Positions 34,340 to 45,119 of a stretch of DNA of 64,000 nucleotides are shown piece after piece. The notes beneath the pieces are model-generated. The model was not told the origin of the DNA and searched no databases. It was given only the letters and a program-made list of their open reading frames with translations. Origin of the DNA: Thamnaconus septentrionalis (lineage: Eukaryota; Chordata; Actinopteri; Tetraodontiformes; Monacanthidae); the NCBI GenBank assembly GCA_009823395.1, contig CM020501.1, forward strand, positions 8,174,861 through 8,238,860, in the 5' to 3' direction. A program made the translations under genes and the position numbers. Positions within the stretch are counted from its first letter, which is position 1, and every line of letters begins with the position of its first letter.

Positions 34340-34615
34340 GTTAGATTCCATCCCACTTGCTTTGGGCCAAAGGCAGGGTTTCACACTAGGCAAATCTCTA
34401 GTTTATCACAGGGCCACATAGAGAAACCTAGAGAGAAAAAGGCCATTTGCACTCACACTTACTGATTAATTACCGTTGCCAGTTATTCAGACTGAACGGT
34501 GGGAGGAAGCTGCACTTCCTGGAGAAAAGCCTCACAGACACAGGAAGGAAGTGCATGGGAACACGGGACTCAAACCCACAACCTGTGAGGCAAGAGTGCC
34601 AACCACTGCATTGCT
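34340..34615 (-). mobile_element. dispersed fish SINE-like repeat, minus orientation
   Basis: The order CACAGGGCCACATAGAGAAA, GGTGGGAGGAAGCTG, CTGGAGAAAAGCCTCACAGA, ATGGGAACACGGGACTCAAA and GTGCCAACCACTGCA is the reverse of a widespread teleost repeat whose + form starts with a tRNA-like head. The partner at 34700 is in + orientation. Diverged, without target duplication recognised. Confidence 0.7.
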
Positions 34616-34699
34616 ATGTTCCGATATCATACCATACATTAAATATTGCCACATAAATTTGAATTTTAATCAACTGCACCTGGGCAGGGCTTGACATCA

Positions 34700-34867
34700 G
34701 GGGACAGCGGTTGGCGCTGTGGCCTCACAGCCAGAAGGTCGTCAAGGTCACGCTCTCTGTGTGGGGCTTGCATGTTCTCACCGTGTCTGCGTGAGGTTTT
34801 CCCGGGTTCTCCGGCTTCTTCCCGCAGTCCAAAGACGCGCACGTGAGGCAAATTTTCAATTAGGAGT
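34700..34867 (+). mobile_element. same repeat family, plus orientation, truncated
   Basis: Head GGTTGGCGCTGTGGCCTCAC, then TTGCATGTTCTCACCGTGTC, GCGTGAGGTTTTCCCGGG and CAGTCCAAAGACGCGCACGT, the canonical order of the family. It is truncated soon after CAATTAGGAGTGA and forms an inverted pair with the copy at 34340-34615, about 85 bp apart. Confidence 0.75.
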
Positions 34868-34869
34868 GA

Positions 34870-35825
34870 GCGGGAGTTGTTGTTTGTGTCTCGCCCCAAG
34901 AGAGCTGGACCACTTTTTAAGGGTCTCAGAGTCTGAGACATTTTTACTCAGTCTCAGACTGGACGGAATCAGGATTTTTGATCAAGGCCGGTGGAGATTC
35001 AGCCAACACTGCGATGACAGACAGTAACAGAAAAGAAACTTATGTTGAACCACCTCATCCTGAGAGCTTTCACAAGCACCATGAGTGAGATGGATGTTTT
35101 TAGTGTTGAGCACAGACATGAAAGGTTTTTATGTATTTTGTTCATTCTTGCCACGCCATCATTTTCCAGTTAAATTATTCCTAGTTCATTTAAGAGAAGA
35201 AGAAGAAGAAGAATTTCATGAAGCAAAGTTGTTTTTTGAAAATGGTTAAAATTAGTTGGCAAAGCAGCAAAATGTTAAAGGAAATTATTAAAAGATACTT
35301 TGCTGAAAAGAAATGTTGCTCTTCCATTTCAACGCAAACTTCAGTTAAACAGAGATACTGATTATTTGTTCGGTTTTTTGTGATTATTCTCACAATCTTG
35401 AGTCCCCATCTCGATACTCTCTGGTCTTAATAATGTCTTGGTCTCAGTTCGCGCGATCACGACTGTAACGCTAGTGTTGTCGTCCCGTTTAGTTGCGGTT
35501 TGGATGGGTTTCCACAGATTCTGGTGTCGCCTGAGTCGGGCGCCACCTACAGTACCTTTGACACGCTCTGGCAGGTTGCACCGCTCGTTTACGTCATCCC
35601 TCGCTTCCGTCGAAGTCGCTCGAGGTGAGCGGCGAACAAATGACCTCATCTGTTTGCAGCCATTCTTTACACCCGGACGGCAGAGCGGCTCTTACCTGCC
35701 GCGCCTCGCATCCAAGGAGCTTCTTTTGCGTATTTAGAAGAAAAAAAGAATACCACATGCACACACTTTCATGCTAATGAGAGGAAGTGTCCATCTGGCG
35801 TCCTGTGTGTATTTTTAAGCGTGCG
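34870..35825. other. no recognisable gene
   Basis: Includes a (GAA)n run near 35195-35213. CpG-containing sequence at 35440-35700 gives a 99-codon + frame (35438-35737) and an overlapping 95-codon minus frame, with no domain recognised. Confidence 0.45.
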
Positions 35826-35829
35826 TGCG

Positions 35830-35831
<2 letters not shown>

Positions 35832-35862
<31 letters not shown>
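35832..35862. repeat. (GT)n microsatellite
   Basis: 15 GT units. Confidence 0.97.
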
Positions 35863-35865
<3 letters not shown>

Positions 35866-36045
35866 ACCCTCCTGTCCATGTGTTTTTCTTACTTGTGTGT
35901 GCACCAGTAGGGGTTTGTGACTAATGGGGTCATTATTGATGCTGAGTCAGGACTACCGCTGATTGCAATGGTTGGATACCAACCTAACGAGCGCACAAAG
36001 ACACACAGGCATACGTGAGCGAGTGTACACACACACGCGCACACT

Positions 36046-36068
36046 CACACACACACACACACACACAC
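36046..36068. repeat. (CA)n microsatellite inside CA/CG-rich patch
   Basis: About 11 CA units with CG-containing flanks at 36025-36090. Confidence 0.95.
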
Positions 36069-36299
36069 GTGTGTGCGTGTGTGCACTGGCACGCTCCCCC
36101 ACTGCTTCTCTCCCTCCCTCCGTCTCTCACACACCATTTTCATCTCTTGCGGGCCCTCACAGGTGCACTTATGCGTATAAACCTCCCAACCTCAGCTAAT
36201 AAAGTTACTCACCCAGACACTACTCGCTCAGCCTCCCCAGACCTTTTTGGTTTTTACAGGCATGCACGCACACCACACAGTGATCGCACGTGACCTCTA

Positions 36300-37325
36300 A
36301 CGCCCTACAGGTACTGCGATGAAGGTGTCACATAGCAGTTGTTGAAAAGCACTGAAGAAATGTCCCTTTCGTAAGGAGAATTCCTTCAACGCGTCATACT
36401 AGGTTTGCAGAGGAGCTGACTTATTCGCTCAGTTGATTGATTGGTTGGTTATTTGTTCAATTGGTTAACCTGAACAGCTAACCAGCCAATCAAATCAGAG
36501 CGGTTGTTGGTGCTAGATGGGTTGGTCAAGCAAGGTGTTCGTAATAAAGTGCCCCCGTGAGTGCGTGAGAGAAATACTGCAACTACACAACTGCACTTAC
36601 TCGGAAGACATTCACACACACAGAAAAAAGCAAACATATTGTGCATTACATGCCTTTGTGTCTGCCCCTTCTTCCCTGGCTCGTGGGCTTACCTACCTGA
36701 AAGTCCCAGTGTAAGAAAAAATCCCAGACGCTATGCAATTCACCAACTATGCCTTGTTGTTTTTTTTTTATATATCTCATCGAGTTTTGTATTGCATTAT
36801 CCCAATTCTGTCATGACAACTTTTGTCAAAGAAACTCAGACTCCCATTTGCATCGTGGTATATTTAGCTGCGTGACAGTTCTAGGAGCTCCCGGCCCTCT
36901 CCAAATGCCTGGAAAGGCAAAGGTGTAGAGCGAAGAAGCAAAATACCTCCCGGGTACGGAACAGAGCGGGCGTCAATGACAACGGAAATGACAGTGATTA
37001 AGTCAGGCGAAACATAAAAAGTGCAGAGAAGGAAGAGGAGGAGGAGGAGGGGAGGTTGAGCCGGGTTACCGAGGCAGACAAAGCCTAGCAGGTTAAATGA
37101 GGTGCTTAAACCAGAGGTATAGCGGAGGCTCAGCCAGGCCGTCGCGCTGTGACTGAGAGAAACTGAAGCACGACTGCACAGCGCGTGACTCAGTCACGAC
37201 ACGTTTCAATAAAATAACTGGTGTCAGGAAGCATCTTTGATTGATTCCAAAGCTAATGGGAACAAATTACGTACAAGGGAAATGTAAAACGTTGACGCTA
37301 CAGCGATACTGTATTATAAAAGCGG
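36300..37325. other. no recognisable gene
   Basis: Unique sequence with a T-run near 36758 and a GAGGAG patch at 37030-37055. Confidence 0.5.
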
Positions 37326-37330
37326 CACAT

Positions 37331-37591
37331 TTAAAGGGGCAATATGCGATTTTCATCACTGTCGGGATACGAGGTCGTGAAAAAGGGTTGCGTGATGGTG
37401 GTGCTGTTTCTTCTGGGGTACAGCATCACATCACACACCCTCTCTGTCTGTTAATATTGAGCTTTTTCTACATGGTAGTGCATGTGAATCTCTTCCTTCT
37501 CCCCGAACTTCAGGAAACACGCGCAAATAGCATGACACGTGCTCCAAATAAATACTAGCACCAGCTAAAATTATGCTGGATAGAACCTTAA
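37331..37591. mobile_element. MITE family B, copy 1 (TTAA ends)
   Basis: Starts TTAAAGGGGCAATATGCGAT and ends TATGCTGGATAGAACCTTAA. The TTAA at both ends points to a piggyBac-type element. Internal words CATCACACACCCTCTCTGTC, GTAGTGCATGTGAATCTC and CTTCAGGAAACAC recur inverted at 56365-56705. The 105-codon frame here is repeat-derived. Confidence 0.7.
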
Positions 37592-37609
37592 ACTGGTTTG
37601 AACTGTTGT

Positions 37610-37642
37610 GGGTTAGGGTTAGGGTTAAGGTTAGGGTTAGGG
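37610..37642 (+). repeat. interstitial telomere-like (TTAGGG)n tract
   Basis: Five GGGTTA units, the fourth altered to AGGTTA, plus GGG. The tract sits 18 bp after MITE B. Confidence 0.95.
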
Positions 37643-37880
37643 ATTGGCTGACCTATCTGTCTTGTGTTTCTAAGAGGACCTGTATCTAACCTGTATCTAA
37701 CACAGAACTCTGCTAAAATATATATAGTACTATACTATTGTAGTGGGGGAAGGTTGATTGATTAATTTAATCGATCAAACTCACGAAGGAGTGGAAATGG
37801 ACATAACATTTTTTTTAACAATTTTAATATTTATAATATTTAATATGATTTGATCGGGGCACCACCTGCTTTTTGGTTGT

Positions 37881-37907
37881 TGACGTCACCAGGAAACGCC
37901 AGAATCA

Positions 37908-37960
<53 letters not shown>

Positions 37961-37983
37961 AAGAATGGGAGAGAGAGAGAGAG
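37881..37983. repeat. (GT)n-(GA)n microsatellite beside a CRE core
   Basis: TGACGTCA at 37881-37888, then 21 GT units at 37911-37952 and an interrupted GA run to 37983. Confidence 0.95.
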
Positions 37984-38159
37984 TAAGTAAAGAAAACCTA
38001 AACTTCAGCTAAAAGTAACAAAATAAAAGAAGAAAGCTAAAAAGAGTTTGGTTTGTCTACTAGACTTGTTGTGGCTAAGTCTAGCAAAAATGATTTGGCA
38101 GTTATTTGTTAAGCTGATGCGACACCAGACTCTTTGAGACAGTGAGCGAATGATGAGGG

Positions 38160-38480
38160 TTTACGTTGGATGAGCTTCTTCCAAGGTGGTCCTGGGAGTT
38201 TGTACTGTACCGTTCGGGTCCGGTACCGCGCAGGGAGCTTGGATTAGCACACCGACCGTCGAGGTGGAACTGCCCGTTCTGCTCTGTCCTGCAGGTGGCT
38301 TCACTGGCGTTTTGGCATCAGAGTAGAGTCTTTCTTCGTAACCAGTTGTAATTTTGGTGATCAACCGAATTACACGGTTACGAGGAAGGAAAAACTGCTT
38401 GGCTGGTCCAAAAAGAAAAATCACAAAAATCACAATCTCAGGGCTGAGGATGAGCCGGTTGAGATTGGGCAAAAATTAAA
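38160..38480. other. probable decayed transposon
   Basis: TGTACTGTACCGTTCGGGTC and GGTACCGCGCAGGG resemble termini of fish hAT-like repeats, but a matching second terminus was not located. The 103-codon minus frame (38161-38472) starts with a hydrophobic segment and shows no known domain. Confidence 0.3.
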
Positions 38481-38647
38481 ATGAAAAATAATGGTCACTG
38501 GACGAGGCTGAGTTGTATCTGCTTCTCTTGTCTGAAATTGGCATTTTGCCATTAATTAGGAAAAATTAAGTTGACAAAAATTAAAATAAAGAAAAATGAC
38601 GAAGACAAAAACACTAGACAAGACTAAGAAAGACTAGAAAACACCAA

Positions 38648-38672
38648 CTCTTCTTCTTCTTCTTCTTCTTCT
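38648..38672. repeat. (TTC)n microsatellite
   Basis: Eight CTT/TTC units. Confidence 0.95.
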
Positions 38673-38679
38673 GAGACAA

Positions 38680-39780
38680 AGGAACTGAACTCTTACGCTA
38701 TATGCATCTGATGAATATGTATGTGGTGTAGGGTTCGTTGCTGATAAAGAAATTAAACAACAACAAAAAATTAAATAGAAGAACAACATGGAGAAATAAA
38801 AACCGTGTGATCCTTCGTATGGCGGACACCTTGCGAAAGTTAGGAAACAGTTGAGGAAGACATAGCGTTCAAAGCACATTAAACCTTCAACATATATTTT
38901 ATATCTAAATACCTATCAACCTATCTAAGCATGCATACAAAAGCAGGATTAAGTTTATGTTTATATTTAAAAGACAACTGAAAGATTTAATAGATTTCGC
39001 ATTCAGGCACTTCTATGGGCACGTATACAAATATATTTATATATATGAGTAGAAATATGTATCTGTGGTTGTCAATATTTAAAAGGTGTATATATGGATT
39101 GAGGTAACAGTCGCCTAAGTGTAACGTGGAAAACTGGTGATGGTAATGATACGGATTATGGAAAAGCATGTAACATTGATATGAGGAAAACCGACATGCA
39201 AAGTTTATTCAACTTTTAATTGATCACTTAGAAATCACTTTCGTAACCCCCCCTTAGGGGACACTCTTGCTCCACCTCAAGCTTGAAAGCCTCCAGGCTT
39301 CCTTCAGGAGGAAATCCTAAATCCGTTAATTTTGAGGTTAGAAGAGTGATTCAAAGTCCATTAATACTTTATTTTTGACGGTGGTCACAGAAATGTGACT
39401 TCCAGATGCCTCTATAAAAGGGAAAATAGAGTTTTTAACATTGTCTGATATTGAGATGTTCAGGAACATCTGTGTTGAGGATGGCCCTTGGAATGTTCTG
39501 CAGAGAGATAACGGTCGTAAAACTAGCGCTGGCCGCCAGTGGGACCAGTCCTTGCCTGGAACCAGGTCGTCTGAGAAAGCTTCGGAGTGGACTCCCAACT
39601 GTGATTTGTGGGTGAAAGTGCTCTTCCTAGAGCGGGTGTTTTACAGCTTTAAGATTTCAAGTAGAGATAGTCGCAGAGAAAGTAGCATCACAGCCAATCA
39701 GGTACCACCTTTAGTTCCTCCAAAGGTGGTTCACCGGAAGGCCGTGCTGCAATAAATTCCAATTGTCCTGGTGAAAAACA
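38680..39780. other. no recognisable feature
   Basis: AT-rich unique sequence. TATATGAG-like words lie near 39030. Overlapping frames at 39338-39755 on both strands lack domains. Confidence 0.5.
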
Positions 39781-39840
39781 TTAGGGCCAGATGTGGCACT
39801 ACACTATACTACACTATATACTATATATATAGTATATTTA

Positions 39841-39879
39841 GTGGTCACTGATAGTGGTCCCCTTGGGAACACGACATGG
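39841..39879 (+). repeat. repeat family C terminal block
   Basis: GTGGTCACTGATAGTGGTCC followed by CCTTGGGAACACGACATGG, matching the blocks at 475 and 56326. The preceding 39795-39838 is a palindromic ACTATA/TATAGT cluster, as in the 56-kb copy, which suggests a MITE terminus. Confidence 0.6.
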
Positions 39880-40640
39880 GGACATGGTAGCATCTTCACT
39901 CACCATTTTCCTTCCACGTGCAGTGGTTCTTCATTGATTATTTAGCGAAACAAAAGCAGTGGCGGTTTTAGCGCAATATCTCAAAAATCCTTTCGGTCGG
40001 TCTCAATATGTCGCAATGGAAACAGAGTGACAAAGACGACTGTCCTACGTACAAACTGCCACTGAACCAGAACACCTAGCGGTTGGTTCATGGATCGGAC
40101 ACTTGAGTGTTTTGTTACTGTACTTTTGTAGAAGTGCTGAAACTCTGAACAGTTTGACATTTGTGCTTAAAAGTTCAGAGAAGGTCAAATCAAGGTCAGC
40201 CATCAAGGTTATAGTGAATTTAAAGTGTGTTCTGAAACCCCCCCCCCTCAAACTTTTATTTGGCTTATGTTACGTGTTTGTCCACCAATACTGGCCCTGG
40301 TGCATTTGGTATGTTTTGCATGCGATCATTTTTTTTTCCGTCATTTTTTGTGTCCACCCAGGGTGACACGCCTGAGCAGAGAAGCGCACGGGTTGGGCTC
40401 GAAGATCGGGTTTCACGGTGCGCTGCGTGCACGCAGGAGGCTCTTTTACCTTTTAAAATCCACACGAGCTGCAAACCTTCAACTCCTGTCGGGAGCCTGG
40501 GTGTCGTCGTCATGGACCCCGGATTTTTTAATCAACTCACCTACCGCCTCGTGCTGGTGCGCGTGCCTGCGCGCGCACGTGTGTACATGTGCGTGCATGC
40601 GCGACATGGCAGCGGTGGCTGTTCCTGAAAGCCACTGTAC
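39880..40640. other. no gene recognised
   Basis: Contains C-run (40240-40248) and T-run patches. CGCGTGCCTGCGCGCGCACG at 40559-40578 is an alternating purine-pyrimidine stretch. Frames of 122 and 140 codons at 40225-40647 overlap each other and show no domain. Confidence 0.4.
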
Positions 40641-41260
40641 TTTCTAAATCAAGGCTTTTATGAGGTTCTGCCGCTCATGGCAGGCCATTAACATTTCATG
40701 TCACCCCGGCTCACTTGCTGTCTTTCTCACCCCCCTGTTTAGCCGTCGTTGTTGAACCTCACAAATGAAATCCTGGAATTCTAATGATGAGGTGGATGAG
40801 TGGATGAGTACATTTTTGAAGTGGGGGGGAAGGGAGGGGAGCCCTGGGGAGAAATTTTTCTCTTAAGTTTCATCAGTCTTTGCAAGACTTTTATTGTCTC
40901 TTTCTCTCGCTGCCTTCAACGCTCAACCACTCACTTGTCAGCTCCGAGGCGCCGCTCGCCTTAAGTATCAGGATTCACCGAGTAAGCTCGGCTCTCCTCC
41001 TCCCCCCCCCCCCACCTCCCCCACATGCGTGTGTGTGTGCGCGCGTGTCTCATAAGTGTATAAACTCGCCGGTGAGACTGTGAGTGAGTGATGGGTGTGT
41101 AAGCCCCCCTCCTCTGGCGCTCTGTTTGAAATAAAGCGACAGATAATCGCAGGGCTCTGGCGAAGCGAGCTCATCTGAGCGCCAATCGATACTGGGTGCC
41201 ATAGCTTCAAAGCGAGCCTTCAAAGAGGAGAGAAATAGCCATATGCTCTACGTGCTCCGT
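40640..41260. promoter_or_regulatory. candidate regulatory island
   Basis: Repeat-poor stretches at 40640-40800 and 41050-41250 flank a C-run. Cores include GAATTCTAATGATGAGG near 40777, AAATAAAGCGACAGATAATC near 41129 and CCAATCGATACTGG near 41182. Enhancer-like composition only. Confidence 0.3.
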
Positions 41261-41289
41261 CGGTGTGTGCGTGCGCGTCAGGAGAATGG

Positions 41290-41362
41290 AGGGGTGCGTG
41301 TGTGTGTGCGTGTGCGTGTGTGTGTGTGTGGGGGGTGTAGAACAAATATGTGTGTGTGTGTT
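41290..41362. repeat. GT-rich low complexity
   Basis: Interrupted GTGTGTGCGTGTGCG-type sequence. Confidence 0.9.
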
Positions 41363-41405
41363 TGTGAAGATGGAATGCTGGGAAAAGAGTGAACAAAAGC
41401 AGGAG

Positions 41406-41430
41406 GGAGAGAGAGAGAGAGAGAGAGAGA
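41406..41430. repeat. (GA)n microsatellite
   Basis: About 12 GA units. Confidence 0.95.
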
Positions 41431-41499
41431 CTGCTGGGGAGTCTCTCCGTGCAGATGAAACAGTTTGTGTCTGCTGGCGAACGCGCTCCCATCACAGCG

Positions 41500-41645
41500 G
41501 ACACGCGACGCGGCGGCCATGACGCGGCCGAGCGTCGCCGTTTAAATTGGACAAAATTGTCGCTTCATTCGCCGCTAATCTCCCGGCGCTGCCACTCTGT
41601 CATCTTTTATTCAGCGACCCGCCGGCAGCTGCGGCCTTTTGTTGG
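41500..41645. promoter_or_regulatory. CpG-rich candidate regulatory block
   Basis: CpG-dense sequence (GCGACGCGGCGGCCATGACG at 41505) then GTTTAAATTGGACAAAATTG near 41540 and GCCGCTAATCTCCC near 41571. Repeat-free between microsatellites. Confidence 0.3.
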
Positions 41646-41666
41646 GAAAATGGGCTGGGAGGAGAC

Positions 41667-41669
<3 letters not shown>

Positions 41670-41701
<32 letters not shown>
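41670..41701. repeat. (CA)n microsatellite
   Basis: 16 CA units followed by GCGCGC. Confidence 0.97.
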
Positions 41702-41703
<2 letters not shown>

Positions 41704-41773
41704 GCGCTGCTCTGTCACCCACTTGCTTACAGATGCACGCTGAGACAGTGCTTAAGGACCAGGGGACACTTGG

Positions 41774-41774
<1 letters not shown>

Positions 41775-41840
<66 letters not shown>

Positions 41841-41852
41841 TGTGTGTGTGTG
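41775..41852. repeat. (TG)n microsatellite
   Basis: 32 uninterrupted TG units, then AG and seven more. It gives rise to the 201-codon poly-HT minus frame at 41600-42205. Confidence 0.98.
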
Positions 41853-42159
41853 GTGAGTGGCAGTGTGTGTGGTGCCAAAAGGCTGACAGGAGGTGGGCCA
41901 AAAGGCTGAAGTCCCAAGTCCCAAGCAGGGAGTGTGAGGGGGGAGAAATCCCCCGGTCGTGCTGTGCTAAGCGGCGCCATCGCACCTTCCACCGAGTGAA
42001 AATGAGGAATGTATTTCTGACTTAACGCTGTCAAAAAAAAAAGAGGAAAAAAGACAGTTTGAAAGTTTGCGTGCGCGCGTGTGTCTGTGTGTGTACACAC
42101 ACCCGTCTCTTTCACGCTGCAAAAAAGGTGCGTGCGCACTCGCGCGTGTGTCGGCACGC

Positions 42160-42690
42160 CTAATGAGCTAAAAACAAGCAGGTGTACGAGCGTAATTAAT
42201 GACACGAGCGAGCGACTTTATTGTCTCCCGGTGAGCCGGAACACAAGCGCGGACGCGCAAAGACGTCATTTACATGTGGATGATGTCTCGCCGGGGGCCT
42301 GGCGTGTGTGTGTGTGTGTGAGCAGGAAGCGCCTTACATGCAAAAAAAAAAGAACAGAAGAACAGAGGCGTGCAGAGCAAGTGGACACCATCGTTACACA
42401 CATCAGCATTCGGCCGCTCATTTAGTTTGCAAATGGACTCATTACTAATGAATCACAAGCTGCTTTGGAGCAGGCTGAGCACACAGTAATGGTTTGGCTA
42501 ACCTCCAGAATGCAGACACCATGAAGCACACACACACACGCGCGCGCGCTCGCACGCACACACGCAGAAAGACTGACGTAGATTGAGAGCTGGTGTCCAA
42601 AAACTCCAATTATCTTGAAGCGCAGTGTAAGAGAACAAGCTGGATAGCTAATTACAAGCTCCATACATGATGGCAATCGGTCAAGCGTGC
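42160..42690. promoter_or_regulatory. candidate conserved non-coding cluster
   Basis: Two islands of complex sequence (about 42160-42320 and 42415-42690) separated by short GT repeats. Cores: GCGTAATTAATGACACG near 42190, ACTCATTACTAATGAATC near 42436, CTCCAATTATCTTGAAGC near 42604, GATAGCTAATTACAAGC near 42643. The density of ATTA cores is the highest seen in the window. Confidence 0.4.
42525..42565. repeat. alternating CA/CG tract (Z-DNA-prone)
   Basis: CACACACACACGCGCGCGCG followed by CTCGCACGCACACACG, with alternating purine-pyrimidine over about 40 bp inside the regulatory cluster. Confidence 0.9.
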
Positions 42691-42695
42691 GCACG

Positions 42696-42740
42696 CACAC
42701 ACACACACACACACACACACAAACGCGCGCACATGCACAC
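42696..42740. repeat. (CA)n microsatellite with CG tail
   Basis: 13 CA units to 42721, then AACGCGCGCACATGCACAC. Confidence 0.95.
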
Positions 42741-42764
42741 ACAGACACAAAAACGCGTACTTAT

Positions 42765-43140
42765 CTATTTGCGGTCGCCACCACTGGCGTCTCCTTGTGT
42801 TCGCGAGGCTCCTCGCAGGAAATGATTGTTTGGCCGCCGCGACGCCGATGCGTCATGATTACGAGCGCGGTAGCCCGGCGAACTTTATTGAATCATCAAT
42901 AAGACGGTGTAATTAAGTAATTCTGCGTGGTGTTTTTTTTGGTTGTTTTTTTTGCGCCTGATTGATTTACACTCTCAGCACTCAGCGGGGCCTTGAATGA
43001 GACGGAGCGATATTGGACGCCTCTGGTTGCGCCGCGTTGTCGTTCCCTAAGTGGAATGAATGTGTTGTGTTTTTTTTAAATGCGCGATTTGAGGGTTATC
43101 AATCTCGCTCACCCACCGCCCTGCCACGACTTAAACGCTG
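42765..43140. promoter_or_regulatory. candidate regulatory island
   Basis: Complex sequence with GCGTCATGATTACGAGCGCG near 42850, TTATTGAATCATCAATAAG near 42885 and GTGTAATTAAGTAATTC near 42907. Repeat-free apart from T-runs near 42940. Confidence 0.35.
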
Positions 43141-43147
43141 TCGATCG

Positions 43148-43257
<110 letters not shown>

Positions 43258-43261
43258 CCTG

Positions 43262-43412
43262 CCATGGTGAGTGAGAGCGGCAGCCGTGATTGGCCGGAGT
43301 AATTGGAGCTAATGAACATGTCAACAGCCTGTTTCGTTCTCTCGCCATTAAACACAACTGGATTAGATTTACTGTGCTTACTCCAACAACTTAAAGACTC
43401 CATCAGTAGGCT
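43262..43412. promoter_or_regulatory. candidate conserved non-coding element
   Basis: CGTGATTGGCCGGAGTAATT, GGAGCTAATGAACATGTCAA and CTCGCCATTAAACACAACTG follow one another between two microsatellites, a compact ATTA-rich block. Confidence 0.38.
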
Positions 43413-43421
43413 ACTTTAAAT

Positions 43422-43441
43422 ACACACACACACACACACAC
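43422..43441. repeat. (CA)n microsatellite
   Basis: 10 CA units. Confidence 0.95.
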
Positions 43442-43537
43442 GCCAAATGGCTTAGCTCGCTAGATCAATGGTCTGTTGGTCAATGTCTCCTTAGGGAGGG
43501 TCATCTATCTTCTCCTCACTAATGAAACTGTTAAGTC

Positions 43538-43574
43538 TGTGTGTGTGTGTGTGTGTGTATTTGTGTGTGTGTGT
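43538..43574. repeat. (GT)n microsatellite, interrupted
   Basis: GT units at 43538-43558 and 43563-43574. Confidence 0.95.
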
Positions 43575-43579
43575 TTTAA

Positions 43580-44200
43580 ATGTGTCTATGTTCTCATGTA
43601 ATTTCTTCTTGCCTTAATTACGCTCTGCGCTCAACATTTTGTTTGATTTACACACGAGTGTAAACCAGAAAATTCAAATCACCTTGACATATTTGCTCAA
43701 ATCGCTATTTTTTTTTTCTTTTTTTCCAAATGTTCAAATATTCGGAGCGTCGGAAGGAAGCTCACTGCACCCGTGGCTGCTGCCAGCGGCACTGTTTCCT
43801 GTCTGACTGCGTGGTGTTCTCACTGCTGTTGGCACAAAACCTTTGACGGAGGTATTGCAAAATAGCCAGACCGAGACAACGTCAGCCGCTGTAACTGTGC
43901 CGCAATTTATCATAAGCCCCCGAGAGAACAAAGTAAAAAATTTTCCCTCTGCTGGGACTGTCTCGCAGATTCACTCCCTCACTTTATATCACCGCAAAAG
44001 CCAGTTGTCGCAGCTTTAAGACTCTTTGACACATGGCTTTTGTTCATGTAACTTCTCGGTGAGACTGAGAATTTAAACGATACCCGCATACTGCTTCCGC
44101 AAAATTTGGTGGGAAATGGCAGGGGCAGCTATCTTGTGTCAGTTTGACCGACCATGTCAACCATCATCGCTGTTGTGGTTCCCTTGAGGCCCATTCTTCC
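43580..44200. other. no recognisable gene
   Basis: Unique sequence with CTTGCCTTAATTACGCTCTG near 43609 and a T-run near 43709. Confidence 0.45.
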
Positions 44201-44203
44201 TTC

Positions 44204-44492
44204 TTCAAAGGTCCAGTGTGTAAATTTTTCAAGGAAGCCCCCCTGACAGCAGGCCGCTTCTTCAAAAAAAAAAAAATGGCGGTGCAAGATGGTAGCTAGC
44301 GAGGAGCACGACCCTTTCCCTATGTATATTCTCATAAATACTGTATGAGAACCATTCCAAGGGTAGGAAAACCAAATGACTTTTGTTGTACTGTGAGTAT
44401 ACACTTTCTTAATGTATTTATTGGCAGTATGTTAAGCTTTTACCAACATAAAAATCATAAATCAAGCCAAATTTTACACACTTGACCTGTTA
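44204..44492. mobile_element. MITE family A, copy 2
   Basis: Starts TTCAAAGGTCCAGTGTGTAA and ends TTTTACACACTTGACCTGTTA. Internal GGCAGTATGTTAAGCTTTTA, CCAACATAAAAATCATAAAT and GGTGCAAGATGGTAGCTAGC are shared with copy 4 (58255) and, inverted, copy 3 (46616). Both termini have point changes. Confidence 0.85.
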
Positions 44493-44494
44493 CT

Positions 44495-44890
44495 GACATG
44501 TTTGCTCTCAACTAACAAAAGAATACATTTGAAGGTTGTTGTTTTTTTTGTCATTATTCTCATTCACTCAAAACTATCATCAGAAGTCGGACGGCGGTTG
44601 TGAGTTGTAGACAAAAAGTGTGGTTAAAAAAATGCCTTTTCCTTCCTTCATTCACTTTCTACAAACTTTGGAGGGGACATTCGGGGGGGATAAGGAATAA
44701 GCAACAAATGATAAACCTGTGGGAACAAGATAATAATTTACAAGTGTTTGCTCAAAAATCCACCGTCCTCACTGTCTGGTGTGTCACCTGGAAGCTGCCA
44801 GCAGTCTTCAGGCAAGACAGGCACGGACAAGTTGGATCTGACTTCCTCTCATTTGGATTTAGGGATAAATTGCAAAGATGCTTATTTCAC
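44495..44890. other. no recognisable gene
   Basis: Unique sequence. The 99-codon frame at 44600-44899 has no domain. Confidence 0.45.
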
Positions 44891-44894
44891 GTGT

Positions 44895-45115
44895 GCTAAG
44901 GCATCATGTGATTATTAGCAAGAGACAGTAGCAGGCCCCCTGGAGCCCGTCAACACCCGCATCTGATGGAACCTCCTGCGTTTTTCCAGTAAACAGCATC
45001 CGCAATTATCTCGTTCCCCGCAAATTATTGCGTTTTCACCGCTTATTTTTTTTCTCTCGTATTTCCCCCCCTCCGCCAATGTCACCTCCAAGGCTCAGTA
45101 GCTTTCATTTTCTAA
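44895..45115. promoter_or_regulatory. candidate regulatory island
   Basis: GCATCATGTGATTATTAGCA near 44901 and CCGCAATTATCTCGTTCCCC near 44999, followed by GCAAATTATTGCG near 45020. Repeat-free. Confidence 0.35.
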
Positions 45116-45119
45116 AACA

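Noticed and set aside
37241..37558. 105-codon frame with HITHPLCLLILSFFY
   Set aside because: The similar PITHPFCLLILSPFY on the minus strand near 56.6 kb shows that both are translated MITE B.
38161..38472. 103-codon minus frame with hydrophobic N-terminus
   Set aside because: No domain, no splice support, and the DNA resembles a decayed transposon.
41600..42205. 201-codon minus frame with poly-HT
   Set aside because: Its core is the translated (TG)n array at 41775-41852; the ends show no domain.
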